Source of the DNA: Candidatus Coxiella mudrowiae
GTDB taxonomy: Bacteria; Pseudomonadota; Gammaproteobacteria; Coxiellales; Coxiellaceae
Reading direction: 5' to 3'
NCBI GenBank assembly: GCA_001077715.1
Contig: CP011126.1
Span: forward strand, 496,001 to 560,000
DNA length: 64,000 nt
Made by a program: the position numbers and the translations under genes. Shown one piece after another: positions 49,483 to 60,799 of the stretch (position 1 is its first letter; each line of letters begins with the position of its first letter). The notes beneath the pieces were generated by a model, which saw only the letters and a program-made list of their open reading frames with translations, was not told the DNA's origin and made no database searches.

Positions 49483-50136
49483 ATGAGAATAATTAAGCGA
49501 TTATTAGAAGAATCTATGGTAATTTTTTTGAAAAAATTAATTAAAAATGCTATTTTTATTATATTACTATTCTTTTGCAGTTTTGCCTCGGCGAGTACCT
49601 CTCCTCTTATTTCCTTACAAGATATTGCGAACAAGATGATTTCTGAATTACAGCAGCATCAATCCCAATTAAAGAATAATCCACAACTGATTAATCAGAT
49701 CGTTAATCAACAATTGATTCCCCATATTGATGTGGATCGAATGGCTGGCTCTGTCATTGGTCGTCATTATTGGCAAACAGCCACCCTTGCGCAACGCAAA
49801 TTGTTTATTCGGGAATTTGAAAAAATGGTCGTTTCTACTTATTCAATGGCACTCAGTTTTTATGATGAAGACCAAATCAAGTTTCGTCCACTGCAGTCCA
49901 GGGTAGCCAATCAAAAGGAAGTAAATGTGGAGAGCGTAATCCTCCGGCGAAATGGTCAACGAATTCCCATTAGCTATAATTTAGTTAACAATGGACGCCA
50001 ATGGAAGGTCTATGATTTCAGCATTGAGGGAATCAGTTTGGTACAAAGTTACCGCTCCCAATTTTCAGGAATACTTGCTCAGGGAGGACTCGCCGCCTTA
50101 TTGAAACGCTTGGTTGCCAACAACCGGAGATTTTAA
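49483..50136 (+). CDS. mlaC: Periplasmic phospholipid carrier MlaC
   Basis: 217 residues with a signal peptide (IFLKKLIKNAIFIILLFFCS, cleavage near SFASAS). Typical motifs: NQQLIPHIDVDRMAGSVIGRHYW, FIREFEKMVVSTYSMALSFY, RNGQRIPISYNLVNNGRQWKV, and ISLVQSYRSQFSGILAQGGL. It shuttles phospholipid between MlaFEDB and the outer-membrane MlaA. A later ATG (49519) could be the real start and would give a shorter leader. It overlaps mlaB by one base. Confidence 0.94.
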   Translation: MRIIKRLLEESMVIFLKKLIKNAIFIILLFFCSFASASTSPLISLQDIANKMISELQQHQSQLKNNPQLINQIVNQQLIPHIDVDRMAGSVIGRHYWQTATLAQRKLFIREFEKMVVSTYSMALSFYDEDQIKFRPLQSRVANQKEVNVESVILRRNGQRIPISYNLVNNGRQWKVYDFSIEGISLVQSYRSQFSGILAQGGLAALLKRLVANNRRF

Positions 50137-50411
50137 TGACATCAAACGTGTTTAAGGTTAGTGGCGCAATCACTTTTGAGACAGCATTGGCCTTGCGGAA
50201 AAGGGGTGATCGCTGGATTGAAAAAGAGAAAGACATTTTGGTTGATTTTCAAGCCGTGGATCAATGTAATAGTGCTGGATTGGCTGTCATGACGGCGTGG
50301 TTACGCCAGGCAAAACGACTTAATAAATCTGTTGGATTTATTAAGATCCCCAGTTCGTTGCGGGTGATCGCTGCCGTTTGTGGGATGACAGAGATTTTAG
50401 GGATCAAATAA
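50136..50411 (+). CDS. mlaB: STAS-domain protein MlaB
   Basis: 91 residues, a single STAS domain: ILVDFQAVDQCNSAGLAVMTAWLRQAKRL with the conserved serine of the DS.G motif (here CNSAGLA). In the Mla complex it binds MlaF and supports ATPase activity. It ends six bases before murA, so mlaFEDCB-murA probably form one transcript, the usual arrangement. Confidence 0.9.
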   Translation: MTSNVFKVSGAITFETALALRKRGDRWIEKEKDILVDFQAVDQCNSAGLAVMTAWLRQAKRLNKSVGFIKIPSSLRVIAAVCGMTEILGIK

Positions 50412-51722
<1,311 letters not shown>

Positions 51723-51728
51723 TAATTC

Positions 51729-52244
51729 TTATTGAAAAGGATGTTCCTGAGGGAACCCCATTAATTTTCTTATCCATCCCGGTAATGTAAATCTTTGTTG
51801 AAGCGCTGCGTCAATAGAGTATTTTCCTATGCCTATGCCTAGTACAGCAGCGAAACTTATATAGTAATACGCTCCTCCCTATACATCACAGGGTATTCCC
51901 ACCCACCACCTGGATTGTCCCAGATAAACCCAAGATGAAAGTGTTTTCCTAAAACAGTTGCGATTAGGAGGTAAAGAGGAGGTAAAGAGGAGGAGGTAAA
52001 GAGTAATTCCGATGGAGCCAAGACGGGTGAAAAATCCAAGTCCGATGGCTATAGTGCCTCTGAGCTCGCAAAGCCCTGCTAAAGTTACAATAAAATTAGG
52101 ATCTGCGATTGATTTCTAGATCAATGAAAGCTTTTACATTTGCACGAAACGAGATCGGTCCAGCGAATAATTTTTCTGCAAAATGACCAATTAAGTTGTA
52201 ACCAATATAGAGGTGAACAAAAGTCAAGTGCTATTCAAAGGCAT
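51729..52244 (-). pseudogene. Broken DoxX-family membrane protein
   Basis: Read across frames, the minus strand gives FAGPISFRANVKAFIDLEI, NFIVTLAGLCELRGTIAIGLGFFTRLGS, LLIATVLGKHFHLGFIW, GGGWEYPVMY, then SFAAVLGIGIGKYSIDAAL and LPGWIRKLMG. This is DoxX, a four-helix inner-membrane family with the late G-G-x-E-Y-P motif, linked to redox and sulfur metabolism. Several frameshifts and an 11-bp repeat expansion (AGGAGGTAAAG at 51966, 51977, 51991) inactivate it. Confidence 0.75.
51966..52001 (-). repeat. 11-bp repeat, three copies (one 3-base insert)
   Basis: AGGAGGTAAAG at 51966-51976, 51977-51987 and 51991-52001, with AGG between the last two. It lies inside the DoxX pseudogene. Confidence 0.93.
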
Positions 52245-52639
52245 TAAGTCGGATGGGAATTCCGTAAGGAAACTTCTGACTTACCTCGAAATGAATGACA
52301 TTTTGATAGGCGGTATTTTGATAGGCGGTATAAAAAAATAAAATTATTAGAAGTAAAAAAACTAAGGAGGATTGGTGTGGCTGAAATAAATAAATTATTT
52401 ATTCCTAGAATTCGAATTACTGTAAGAATAAAAAATACAGCAAGCGAAAATCCCACGCGCGGGGATTTATAAGTTAGCGTTAAAAAAACAACGGCTAACA
52501 CGTTCCATAGCAAAAAAAAAGCAAATGCCATCTACAAAAAAAAGGTAAAAGAAGGTAAATAAAAATATTATAATTAAAGTAATAAGGGTGAGTAACCAGG
52601 CTATACTAATTATTACTAATTATTCCAGAATAAAAATTC
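52244..52639 (-). pseudogene. Hydrophobic fragment of unknown gene
   Basis: An open minus-strand piece of 95 residues begins MAFAFFLLWNVLAVVFLTLTY, followed by VGFSLAVFFILTVIRILGI. Two membrane segments are followed by a frameshifted, basic end. A 15-bp duplication (52300-52329) lies in the tail. It vaguely resembles the membrane start of FadE-type acyl-CoA dehydrogenases, but so do many leaders. I leave it unnamed. Confidence 0.3.
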
Positions 52640-52815
52640 TTAAACATTTTGTTTTCCTCGAGCTCGTGAAGCGAACAACGTTAAGGCAGACCCAAAGAAA
52701 ATTAAATTGATACCCACGAATAATCCTATTGTCCAAGTATAATATTGGGTCAAGCCGGTCCAAATGGCAAAAGAAAGAATCAAAGCGATGATGCCGCTGA
52801 CTAAAAGCCATTTCC
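52640..52815 (-). pseudogene. HdeD-like membrane fragment
   Basis: In a frame different from the open one the minus strand reads HWKWLLVSGIIALILSFAIW, YYTWTIGLFVGINLIFFGSALTLFASRARGK, the C-terminal repeat of HdeD/DUF308 acid-resistance membrane proteins. The N-terminal part is absent. The fragment is joined directly to the RND remnant, as after a deletion. Confidence 0.55.
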
Positions 52816-54294
52816 AATGTTTATTTTTTCTCGAATATGAAGAGAAAGTGCGACTTTCGGTAATCCCCTTATCGGTGATAAAGTAAGCACAACAAGTCTG
52901 GAGATTATTAGGGCGCCTAACAGAGTGAAGGCAAAAGAACGAAAAATACTGGCGATTTGATTGTGCATAAGTCCAATAGGCGCATAGATGGCAGCGAGAG
53001 TAATTTTCATAGCGATCACCGCGAAAGTAATCTCTTTGCTTCCTTTCGATCGTTGCTATTAGGGGTTTTCACCACTCTCAATATGGCGATAAATTTTTCT
53101 AACATGACAATAGCATCATCAACCACTAATCCAATGGATAACACCAAAGCAAGTAGAGTAATGACATTAATGCTAAGGCCGAATAAATACATGGCGCCAA
53201 AAGAGACAATTAAACAGATGAGGATAGTAGGAGCAATAGGCAAAATGACTGTGCATAAACGTCCCAAGAACAAAAAAAGATGATGAAAATTAAACATAAA
53301 ATGGCCATGCCAATAGAAAGATATACTTCATGAACAGATTCGTTCATGTAAGTAGAAATATCGAAGGAGGGAACGATTTCCATCCCTTGCGGTAATTGTG
53401 GTTTCAGTTGTGTGAGTAATTGATTAACGTTCTTTGCTGCTTCAATAGGGTTAGCATCGGTGGTATTGTTTATGCTCAGTAATACACCAGGCTTGCCATT
53501 AAGCGTTACAATACTTTAGTCTGAATATGTCATCGCCTAATTTTGCTTCCCCCGATGTCTTTAACGCGAATAAGATAGCTATTGCTATTTTTTACAATAT
53601 AATATTATTAATATTAAATTCATTGGCGGTATGGAGTTTAGTTTCGGCCGTAATGGGGTAATTAATAGAAGTTCCCTTAATTTTGCCGGTCGGAAGCTCA
53701 ATATTGCTGTTTTAAATGGCTGCTTGAACATCATTAACGCTCAATCCCAGCGCCGCCATTTTTTTTCGGAATCCAACCAAATGTGGATGGCATATTGATT
53801 GGCGCCTGCTACCTCTACGTCAGTAATTCCCGATATTTGTTCGATTTTTTGAACGCTCTCTCATTGAATGCGCTAAATCCCACGTCCATTAAACTCGTAT
53901 TGCTCCAACCCACTTAACAACGGGGGCACTAACGCTGCTTGGCAATTGTGAACGGGCTTGTTCGACTTTATCGCGTATTTGGTTAGCAATTTGATAAAAG
54001 TCAGAGCCGGATTTTAAGGTCAATTGGACGAAGCTTTCGCCTTAAAAGCTTTGGGATATCATATTATCAATACCTTGAATGCCACTAATCCCTTCTTCCA
54101 GTGGAGTGGTGATGCTTGATTCAACTAATTTTGCATTAGTGCCCAGGTAAGAGGTCGTAATATTGATAATATTTTTTTCGAATTTGGAAAAAACGGATGT
54201 TGAGACTATTAAATCCCATTATCCCAATTACAGAGGACAAGATAATACTAGCGCGAGGACCGGTCGTTTAATACAGATTTTGGGAGAGATTCAT
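52816..54294 (-). pseudogene. Broken RND efflux pump (AcrB/MexB family)
   Basis: It begins at ATG 54294 (MNLSQN, VLASIILSSVIGIMGFNSL) and continues in broken frames: SYLGTNAKLVE, TPLEEGISGIQGIDNM, QIRDKVEQARSQLP, LVGFRKKMAALGLSVNDVQAA. Long open parts follow near 53016-53297 (ICLIVSFGAMYLFGLSINVITLLALVLSIGLVVDDAIV with the paired Asp of the proton relay) and 52801-53019 (NQIASIFRSFAFTLLGALIISR). The family has over 1000 residues. Here everything after the first transmembrane bundle is missing. It is transcribed after its adaptor gene. Confidence 0.85.
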
Positions 54295-54296
54295 TG

Positions 54297-55339
54297 GACA
54301 ATCTTCACTCTTTCCTCGTTGTTAATTTGATCCTGCCCGTGGTAATAATTTGGTCGCCTTTCCCTAACCCCGAAATAATTTGCACCTTTCAATAAGGGTG
54401 TGCGCGCTACTTTTACCGGCACTGAAACCGCTTTGTTTTATTTAACTTCGAAGACGTAGTAGCCATTTAGGCTCGTGAATAAACTATTTTCTAGGATTAA
54501 AATAGCATTCTTTAAAATGCCTAAAGTTTGTGAAACAGTGATAAATTGACCCTGTTTTAAAATTCCTTTTTCGTTATTTAACAAAGCATGAGTTTCAACG
54601 GCTTAAGAATTGGTATCGATAAGGAGCGAAGTAATTGACTTTAGCCTTGAAACTTTGATCTGGAAGAAAGTCCGCCGTGATTAAAACCGGCTGATCCAAT
54701 TTTATTTGCGGAACAAATCGGCTTGGTAAATTGTAAACGAGATTTAATTCTTATGTTGATCAATCAATGTCATGACTTTTTCTCAAGGGCTCACATAATC
54801 GCCTAAACTAAATTGTTTAGCTCCAATATAGCCACTTTAAAGGCGCCGTCAGAGTAGTTATATCTTGTAAAGCCGTTTGATCGGTTTTAAGAAGAGCCTA
54901 ATCTTTGTCTAGAGCGATTTCGTCATTATAGAGCGTGGCTTGCAGAATTAAACCTTGTTTTAGAGCTTTTAAATCACGTTGAAATTGTAACTGACTTAAT
55001 TCTAAATCTGCCTGCGCAGCCGCTACGTCGTCTTGTTGTTTTCGATTGTCTAACTGGATAAGAACTGAGCCGGTTTTGACGAATGTGCCTCCTGGTGTGA
55101 AAGCTATTTTAGTAACATACCCCGCCACTTTTGGACTGATGTCTGTCTGATTATTTGCTAAAGTCCCGGTCGCTGTGGCCCCGTAGGCATATCGGTCACC
55201 TCCACAGGACTTAATTTACCCAAACGGGGAAAACTGACGGGGCGGCTGTTTTTTTATGTGAAGAAAATACGAAAACTCCAACGACAATCACGCAAATGGC
55301 TGCACCTAGGGCAAATAAAAATTTCGTACATCTTTTCAT
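54297..55339 (-). pseudogene. Broken periplasmic adaptor (membrane fusion protein) of the RND pump
   Basis: From ATG 55339 it reads MKRCTKFLFALGAAICVIVVGV (anchor). After frameshifts it gives AGYVTKIAFTPGGTFVKTGSVLIQLDN (biotinyl-lipoyl-like hairpin, 54898-55128), AAQADLELSQLQFQRDLKALK, then worn pieces of the beta-barrel (EKGILKQGQFITVSQ). This is the AcrA/MdtA type. Stops and shifts are frequent. It lies 9 bases downstream of degP and directly before the RND gene. Confidence 0.8.
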
Positions 55340-55348
55340 CAATTGCTG

Positions 55349-56707
55349 CTACTGCGTTGGCTGAATCACTAAAAATAATTGTTCGGAATCTCGCGCTACC
55401 TTTAGCAGTAATTGCTTAGGTTTTTTCTCTGCAATATTCATTAATTCGCTTACTGTGGGAGTTACTTGATTGTTAGCGCTCAAAATAATATCCCCCGGTT
55501 GTAAACCAGATAATGCGCCCTCACTGTGATCATCGATGCTGGTGACCAAAACACCGCTTAAAAATGTACTATCTAGTTCGAGATCACTAAATTTCTGTAA
55601 CCGCATTCCTCCCAAAAATGGAACTTTACGTTCCAGAAGCACATCTTTAGGATCACCTACTGTAGCTGTTAATTTTTCGGTTTTGTGGTTGCGCAGTACG
55701 GTTAAATGGATGGTCGTTCCAGGTCGTACTAATCCGAGCATGTTGTGTAATTGTTCAGAAGTATGGATAGGACTCTGGTTGACGCATTCAATGATGTCTT
55801 GTACTTGAAGACCGGCTTTCTCCGCGGAACTACCAACAACGACCTTAGTCACTAAAGCGCCCTCGCTGTGTTTTAAATTGAGGGCATTAGCCAGTTCAGG
55901 AGTGATATTTTGGGCAGTCACTCCGAGCATACCTCGCTCCACTTTTCCATATTTAATTAATTGTTCGGCGACGCTTTTGACCATATTGCTAGGGATGGAA
56001 AAGCCGATGCCGATATTTCCGGCAGAGGGTGTGACAATCGCTGTATTGATACCCACTAATCGACCTTGTAAATCAATTAACGCACCTCCTGAGTTGCCGG
56101 GGTTGATGGGGGCATCCGTTTGGATAAAACTTTGAAAGTTATCAATACGAGGTTCTTGGCGGTCTAAAGCACTGACGACACCAGAAGTCACCGTTTGAGT
56201 TAACCCAAAGGGGCTACCGATAGCTACCACGAAATCCCCTACTTTCAGTTGGTTGGAATTGCCAAAGGGAAGTTGGGTTAAATGTTTTGCTTTAATTTGA
56301 ATCACAGCAAGATCAAATCCTTCGTCTTTTCCGATTATTTTAGCTCGATATCGACGACCGTCTTTAAGAGTTATTAACATAATTTTTTGGTCTTTTATCA
56401 CGTGAGCATTGGTAACAATGTAACCTTTTTGGGCATCGATAATGACGCCTGAGCTAACGCCCAGAACTTTTGTAGGAGTTAAATCTTGCTCAGTTTCCGG
56501 TTGGAATGGGTTAACTGGTTTTGGAATGAGTTTTTCCACAGCGATATTAACGAGGCTGGGAGTAGCTTTACTCAACATAGGTGCAAGACTGGACACTACT
56601 TTGCCATTGAAGTCGGGAGCTAAATGTGCATAACCACTGAAAGGAAAAAGAGAAAGTGCCAGGGTAATACTACTGATAATAACGCATGCTAATTTTTTCA
56701 TACTCAC
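55349..56707 (-). CDS. degP: Periplasmic serine protease DegP/MucD
   Basis: 452 residues with a signal peptide (LACVIISSITLALSLFPFSG). Trypsin-like domain with the complete triad: histidine in VTNAHVI, aspartate in GFDLAVIQIK, serine in INPGNSGGALIDLQGR. Two PDZ domains follow (about 255-345, LGVTAQNITPELANALNL; and 365-450, LQPGDIILSANNQVTP). It degrades or refolds damaged envelope proteins. The gene is intact, although both genes downstream of it on the same strand are broken. Confidence 0.95.
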   Translation of the reverse strand: MSMKKLACVIISSITLALSLFPFSGYAHLAPDFNGKVVSSLAPMLSKATPSLVNIAVEKLIPKPVNPFQPETEQDLTPTKVLGVSSGVIIDAQKGYIVTNAHVIKDQKIMLITLKDGRRYRAKIIGKDEGFDLAVIQIKAKHLTQLPFGNSNQLKVGDFVVAIGSPFGLTQTVTSGVVSALDRQEPRIDNFQSFIQTDAPINPGNSGGALIDLQGRLVGINTAIVTPSAGNIGIGFSIPSNMVKSVAEQLIKYGKVERGMLGVTAQNITPELANALNLKHSEGALVTKVVVGSSAEKAGLQVQDIIECVNQSPIHTSEQLHNMLGLVRPGTTIHLTVLRNHKTEKLTATVGDPKDVLLERKVPFLGGMRLQKFSDLELDSTFLSGVLVTSIDDHSEGALSGLQPGDIILSANNQVTPTVSELMNIAEKKPKQLLLKVARDSEQLFLVIQPTQ

Positions 56708-56761
56708 TCACCACTTTAAGATACTAGTGAATTTCAATGGACTATAGTTTACCGCTTTCTT

Positions 56762-57484
56762 AGGTATTGATCCATATAACCGTCGCCATTCGACCAGTTT
56801 GTCCTTTTTCTCGACGATAAGAATAAAAAAGCTGGTGATTGAAATAGGTACAAAAGTGACCTCCGTAAATACGGTGGACGCCTAAATGATTGAGATTGAT
56901 GGTGGCTAACTGATAAATGTTAGCCAACCAGAGCGGTCGTCTTTGTGGGCGGTAAAGGCCTTTTGATAATCCGTATGACGGTTAAGAAAAGCTTGCCGAA
57001 CCTCCTCTCCAACTTCAAAGCCCAGGGGCCGATAGCGGGCCCGAGCCATACCAGAAAATCATTGGGTGGAGCTTCAAACACTGCAAAAGTATAGTTAATT
57101 ATTCCCGCCAAACCTCGCCAACCCGCATGGACGGCCGCAATTTCACAGCCTTTAGTACCGGTGATCAAAATTGGTAAGCAATCAGCTGTTAGAATGGCAC
57201 AAACTTGTTGACGCACGTTGCAGTAAGCGGCATCGGCTGTGGGAGGGGAAGTAGGTAGTTGATTAAGACAAATAATTTGGTTACTGTGGATTTGGTTAAG
57301 CCACACACGGGGGGTAGCGAGCAATTCTAAGGACTGGATTAATTTTTGTCGGTTGGCTTGGACGATTACGGGATTATCATCCACATGAAGAGCTAAATTG
57401 CCTGCCTGGCGGGTAGTAGTGGCAGCTTTAATATGAGGGAAGTGCTGGCCAATCGGGAAAGATAAAGTTAGGTGGCATGGGCAT
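56762..57484 (-). pseudogene. pgeF: Broken PgeF/YfiH (laccase-fold) protein
   Basis: PgeF edits misincorporated peptidoglycan precursors (UDP-MurNAc-L-Ser) and was earlier called polyphenol oxidase. The start is ATG 57484, or 57478 (MPPNFIFPDWPAL), overlapping the rluD end. A frameshift near 57440 leads into HIKAATTTRQAGNLALHV, LNQIHSNQI, ADAAYCNVRQQVCAILTADCLPILI and AAVHAGWRGLAGII with metal ligands Cys and His. The second frameshift lies after WLGPAIGP, and the end appears frame-shifted as HLGVHRIYGGHFCTYFNHQLFYSYRR. Two frameshifts, otherwise full length: a recent loss. Confidence 0.85.
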
Positions 57485-58433
57485 TGTCTTGTGCTAAAGA
57501 TTTTAATAAATCCAGCATATCTTTGGGTAGAGGAGCGTGCCACTCCATCGTTTGCTGGGTCAAAGGATGAGATAGCTGCAAAGTGGTTGCATGAAGCGCT
57601 TGACGATGAAAAGCTTTTAGAGTAGCTTTGAGTGAGTTGGAAAGGAAAGCGGGAACACCGATATGACTGCCATAGACGGGATCCCCGACGAGGGGATGAT
57701 GAATATGGGCCATATGGACACGGATTTGATGGGTGCGGCCCGTTTCTAACCGAATTCGAATGTGCGTGTGTGCTCGATAGCGTTGAAGAATGCGAAAATG
57801 AGTGATTGCTTCTTGGCCATTGTTGAGGACGGCCATACGAGTGCGATGTATCGAATGACGTCCAATTGGAGCACTGATGGTTCGACCGGAAATAGGTATA
57901 CCTTTTACAATAGCTTCATATTCTCGACTAATTTTTCGTGTTTTCATGGCTTTGGTTAATGCATGATGGGAGATTAAATTACGAGCGATTACAAGGAGCC
58001 CTGAAGTGTTTTTATCCAATCGATGAATGATTCCTGCGCGAGGGAGAATAGCTAATTGGGGATCATAATGAAGTAAGGCATTGATTAATGTGTGGTTGAG
58101 AATACCGGCCCCAGGATGGACCACCAGCTCTGCGGGTTTATTAATAATAAGTAATGCTTCATCTTTGTAAAGGATGTTTAAAGGCAGTGCCTGAGCAATC
58201 CATCGTTCACTGGGGGCAAGGTGCGTGGTTATTTCAATCAGTTGATCGACTTGTACTTTTTCCCGTGTAAGCATTTTTTGAGTGCCATCGACGCGAACAT
58301 GTCCGGCTTGAATCCAATTTTGTAGTTGGGAGCGAGAATAATCGGGAAATAACTTAGCCAAAGCTTGGTCAAGACGTACTCCCACTAATTCAGTCGGAAC
58401 GATGCCTTTTAAAGAAATTTTTTGGGGATTCAT
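57468..58433 (-). CDS. rluD: 23S rRNA pseudouridine synthase RluD
   Basis: 321 residues: N-terminal S4 domain (LDQALAKLFPDYSRSQLQNWIQAGHVRVDG) and the RluA-type catalytic domain with the nucleophilic aspartate in IIHRLDKNTSGLLVIA near residue 140. RTHQIRVHMAHIHHPLVGD is near 230. It makes pseudouridines 1911, 1915 and 1917 in helix 69 of 23S rRNA. Its 3' end overlaps pgeF, as in other gammaproteobacteria. It is divergent from bamD. Confidence 0.95.
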   Translation of the reverse strand: MNPQKISLKGIVPTELVGVRLDQALAKLFPDYSRSQLQNWIQAGHVRVDGTQKMLTREKVQVDQLIEITTHLAPSERWIAQALPLNILYKDEALLIINKPAELVVHPGAGILNHTLINALLHYDPQLAILPRAGIIHRLDKNTSGLLVIARNLISHHALTKAMKTRKISREYEAIVKGIPISGRTISAPIGRHSIHRTRMAVLNNGQEAITHFRILQRYRAHTHIRIRLETGRTHQIRVHMAHIHHPLVGDPVYGSHIGVPAFLSNSLKATLKAFHRQALHATTLQLSHPLTQQTMEWHAPLPKDMLDLLKSLAQDNAHAT

Positions 58434-58593
58434 GGAGGCATGATATCAGATTCTGTAAGCCTTGACCCTCGCCTACTTTCTCATATCCTTCTTCATGAGA
58501 TGAGCGATAAAAACCACGGTTTCGTTCTAGAATGAGTTGCTCTATAATGGCTGCGTTTTTTATAATTGCTAGCACAAGCAAGAAGAAGGACTC

Positions 58594-59364
58594 ATGAAAA
58601 AGTTATTTTTTATTCTTACTTTTCTTTATCTCTGCGTTTTAACGAGTTGTGCAGGAAAAGACGTTGATCCTTACCAAGCGTATCGTGGGAAAACCTCGAT
58701 CGAATTATTTACGGCTGGTGAAAAAGCTCTGGCGAAAAAAAATTATTCAGAAGCTGTCAAAAATTTTGAAGCGTTGGATGCCATTTATCCGTTTGGTCCC
58801 CATGCCCAACAGGCTCAGCTCGATGTTATTTACGTTTATTATAAAAATGGAGATATTGCTTCAGCTATCGTTGCAGCTGATCGTTATATTCGATTATATC
58901 CCCGAGGCCGTCATGTGGATTATGCTTATTACATGCGAGGGATTGTTGGATTTGACTTAGGATTATCTTGGGTACAAAAATTAGCGGGCGTAAATCCTGC
59001 GTCTCGCGATATAAGTACTTTGCAACAATCTTATAGAGCTTTCGCTACGCTCGTAGATACGTTTCCCCAAAGCCCTTATGTTCCCGATGCGTTGACACGT
59101 ATGAAATATATTCGTAATTTAATGGCCCAACGCGAAATTATGATTGCCCAATTTTATCTGAAACGCCACGCTTATGTCGCAGCTGCTAATCGCGCTACGT
59201 ACGTAGTGCAACATTTTCAAGGTTCGCCAGAGGTGATCAAAGGCTTGGCGATTATGGTCCAAGCTTACCGTGCGTTAGATCTGCCAAAAATGGCGGATTC
59301 CAGCTATCAGTTATTAAAAATTAATTATCCAAATTCACCTGAGCTCAGAAAGTTACCCGGCTGA
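58594..59364 (+). CDS. bamD: Outer-membrane protein assembly factor BamD
   Basis: 256-residue lipoprotein with lipobox LTSC (acylated Cys19) after a short leader, followed by five TPR-like helical repeats (AGEKALAKKNYSEAVKNFEAL, AQLDVIYVYYKNGDIASAI, ADRYIRLYPRGRHVDYAYYM, and others). It is the essential partner of BamA in inserting beta-barrel proteins into the outer membrane. AAGAAGAAGGA lies in front of the ATG. The divergent arrangement rluD-bamD is the usual one. Confidence 0.95.
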   Translation: MKKLFFILTFLYLCVLTSCAGKDVDPYQAYRGKTSIELFTAGEKALAKKNYSEAVKNFEALDAIYPFGPHAQQAQLDVIYVYYKNGDIASAIVAADRYIRLYPRGRHVDYAYYMRGIVGFDLGLSWVQKLAGVNPASRDISTLQQSYRAFATLVDTFPQSPYVPDALTRMKYIRNLMAQREIMIAQFYLKRHAYVAAANRATYVVQHFQGSPEVIKGLAIMVQAYRALDLPKMADSSYQLLKINYPNSPELRKLPG

Positions 59365-59384
59365 AATTCTTTGTAAATTAAGCT

Positions 59385-59830
59385 AAGTAATTTGGTATCC
59401 AAAAAGAAAGCGCTTGCTTTAATATTTCTTTATTTGGTTGGTTTAGAAATGAAATCATTCATACCAGCCGCGAGCCACCGTTGTTTAATTGGGCCGTTTT
59501 TCGACGTTAATGCGATAATCGATGTGCGCTACGATTTCCGTGGAATGATTTCACAAACTTCGATGCCATTCATATCGGTTAACTGAATGTCTAAAAAATA
59601 AGGTCGTAATTGTTTCGATAAAAAGCTAAGGCTATTTTGCCGTCTTTGACCAATCGCACTTTACAATTTAAATTTTTAAGGAACGAAAGATGGATTTGCT
59701 GCATAAGCGAATTGTCTTCTACGAGTAAAATATGGGGCTTTTGTAATTGGTTTTTTATAATTTCTGAAAAAGCGGATACCATAATTAATTGGTGTAGCAT
59801 CATCCCTGTTCTCCATGATAACAATTACCG
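59385..59830 (-). pseudogene. Broken response-regulator receiver domain
   Basis: The minus strand reads KPHILLVEDNSLMQQIHLSFLKNL (acidic pocket ED), YDLIF, a frameshift, then LDIQLTDMNGIEVCEI with the phospho-accepting aspartate, SIIALTSKNGPIKQRWLAAGMNDFISKPT with the conserved Thr/Ser and Lys. It is a single receiver domain, either a stand-alone CheY-like protein or the end of a hybrid kinase. One frameshift and one stop inactivate it. Confidence 0.75.
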
Positions 59831-60121
59831 CCTAAAAAATGAGGCGACAACAAGCTACACTAAACATGTCAGGCGATGTGTGGTGAACATCTCCGTGTAT
59901 GTCTGAGAGAAGTAGTGTGCGAGCTATCGCTTCAAACCTTTTTTCAGGCCAATCAATACTTTTATTAAAAGCATGTTGGCCTTTTTTGTTTTGTCCCGGA
60001 TATTGAACTAAATTTGGTACAAATGGTACATACAGATATTTGCTATTTTTATGTGAGATATTTCTTACCTTACAGGGAAGAGGGTGGGAAGCTGAGGAGT
60101 CAATCATGAAAGAGGTGAAGG
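59831..60121. other. Intergenic remnant between response regulator and XRE regulator
   Basis: No recognised gene. The open minus-strand frame that covers 59832-60218 is on the opposite strand of a recognisable regulator and is unlikely to be real. Confidence 0.4.
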
Positions 60122-60785
60122 ATGAGCGGGTTAGCCCGAGCAAAGCCTGTTCAAGCTGTGAGGGAAATGACCCAATTATCTCGACGAGAATTTGCCAAAA
60201 AACGAGTATTGCCAACACGACCTTACAGCACTAGGAAGGCGGAAAAAACACACTTTGCTAGAAAAATTGGTTCGACTCTATATTAAAGCGCTTTTAAATC
60301 TCGGTGTGTCCATTGTAGTTAGGATTGGTTAATGCATAGAACAGGCCCTGTGCCTCAATACGTGGGGCAAGTGGTTTTTCAGGAGGAGCCGATGGTTTTG
60401 CAAATAAGTAAAATCTCAACTACAAAGCAGAAGTAAGATGAGAATATCCAAGAAGAATTGGATTTATTTTTAAAGAAAAAATAAAATGCAGTCCAGTTTG
60501 TAATACCCGATGATGCTATGGAGCCCCGTTTCATAAAAGCAGAATGTAGCAGGCAGGCATTCACAGTTATGCGAAAAATATTGAGAAATTAATTGGTTTG
60601 GATTGTATTATTTTAATACAATGTGGTGATATGTTAGTATGAACCTTATTTAAAGGCGATATTGAGGGTTATGATCATCTGAGCCCCATCAAACAGAAAA
60701 CAAAAGTATCCAAGCCTTTTATTTATAATGCTGAACTTGTGAGTGCTGCTCCTGTAATTTTGGCAAGACGAAAATCCCCTATTTA
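60122..60785 (+). pseudogene. Broken XRE-family regulator with S24/LexA-like C-terminal domain
   Basis: The N-terminus, in alternating frames, forms an HTH: MTQLSRREFAKKR and, in another frame, IANTTLQH followed by EGGK. Next come EKLVRLYIKALLNLGVSIVV and GPVPQYVGQVVFQEEP. The C-terminal part matches phage-repressor/LexA-like S24 domains: FVIPDDAMEPRFIKAEC (normally S/D-M-E-P), GLDCIILMQCGDMLV, LFKGDIEGY, and the end AELVSAAPVI.ARRK. DNA-binding repressor type; target unknown. Six or more frameshifts. Confidence 0.65.
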
Positions 60786-60799
60786 ATAAAGTTTTTATG

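Noticed and set aside
59832-60218. 128-residue minus-strand open frame
   Set aside because: The plus strand of the same region encodes a recognisable HTH of an XRE regulator, so this frame is a shadow.
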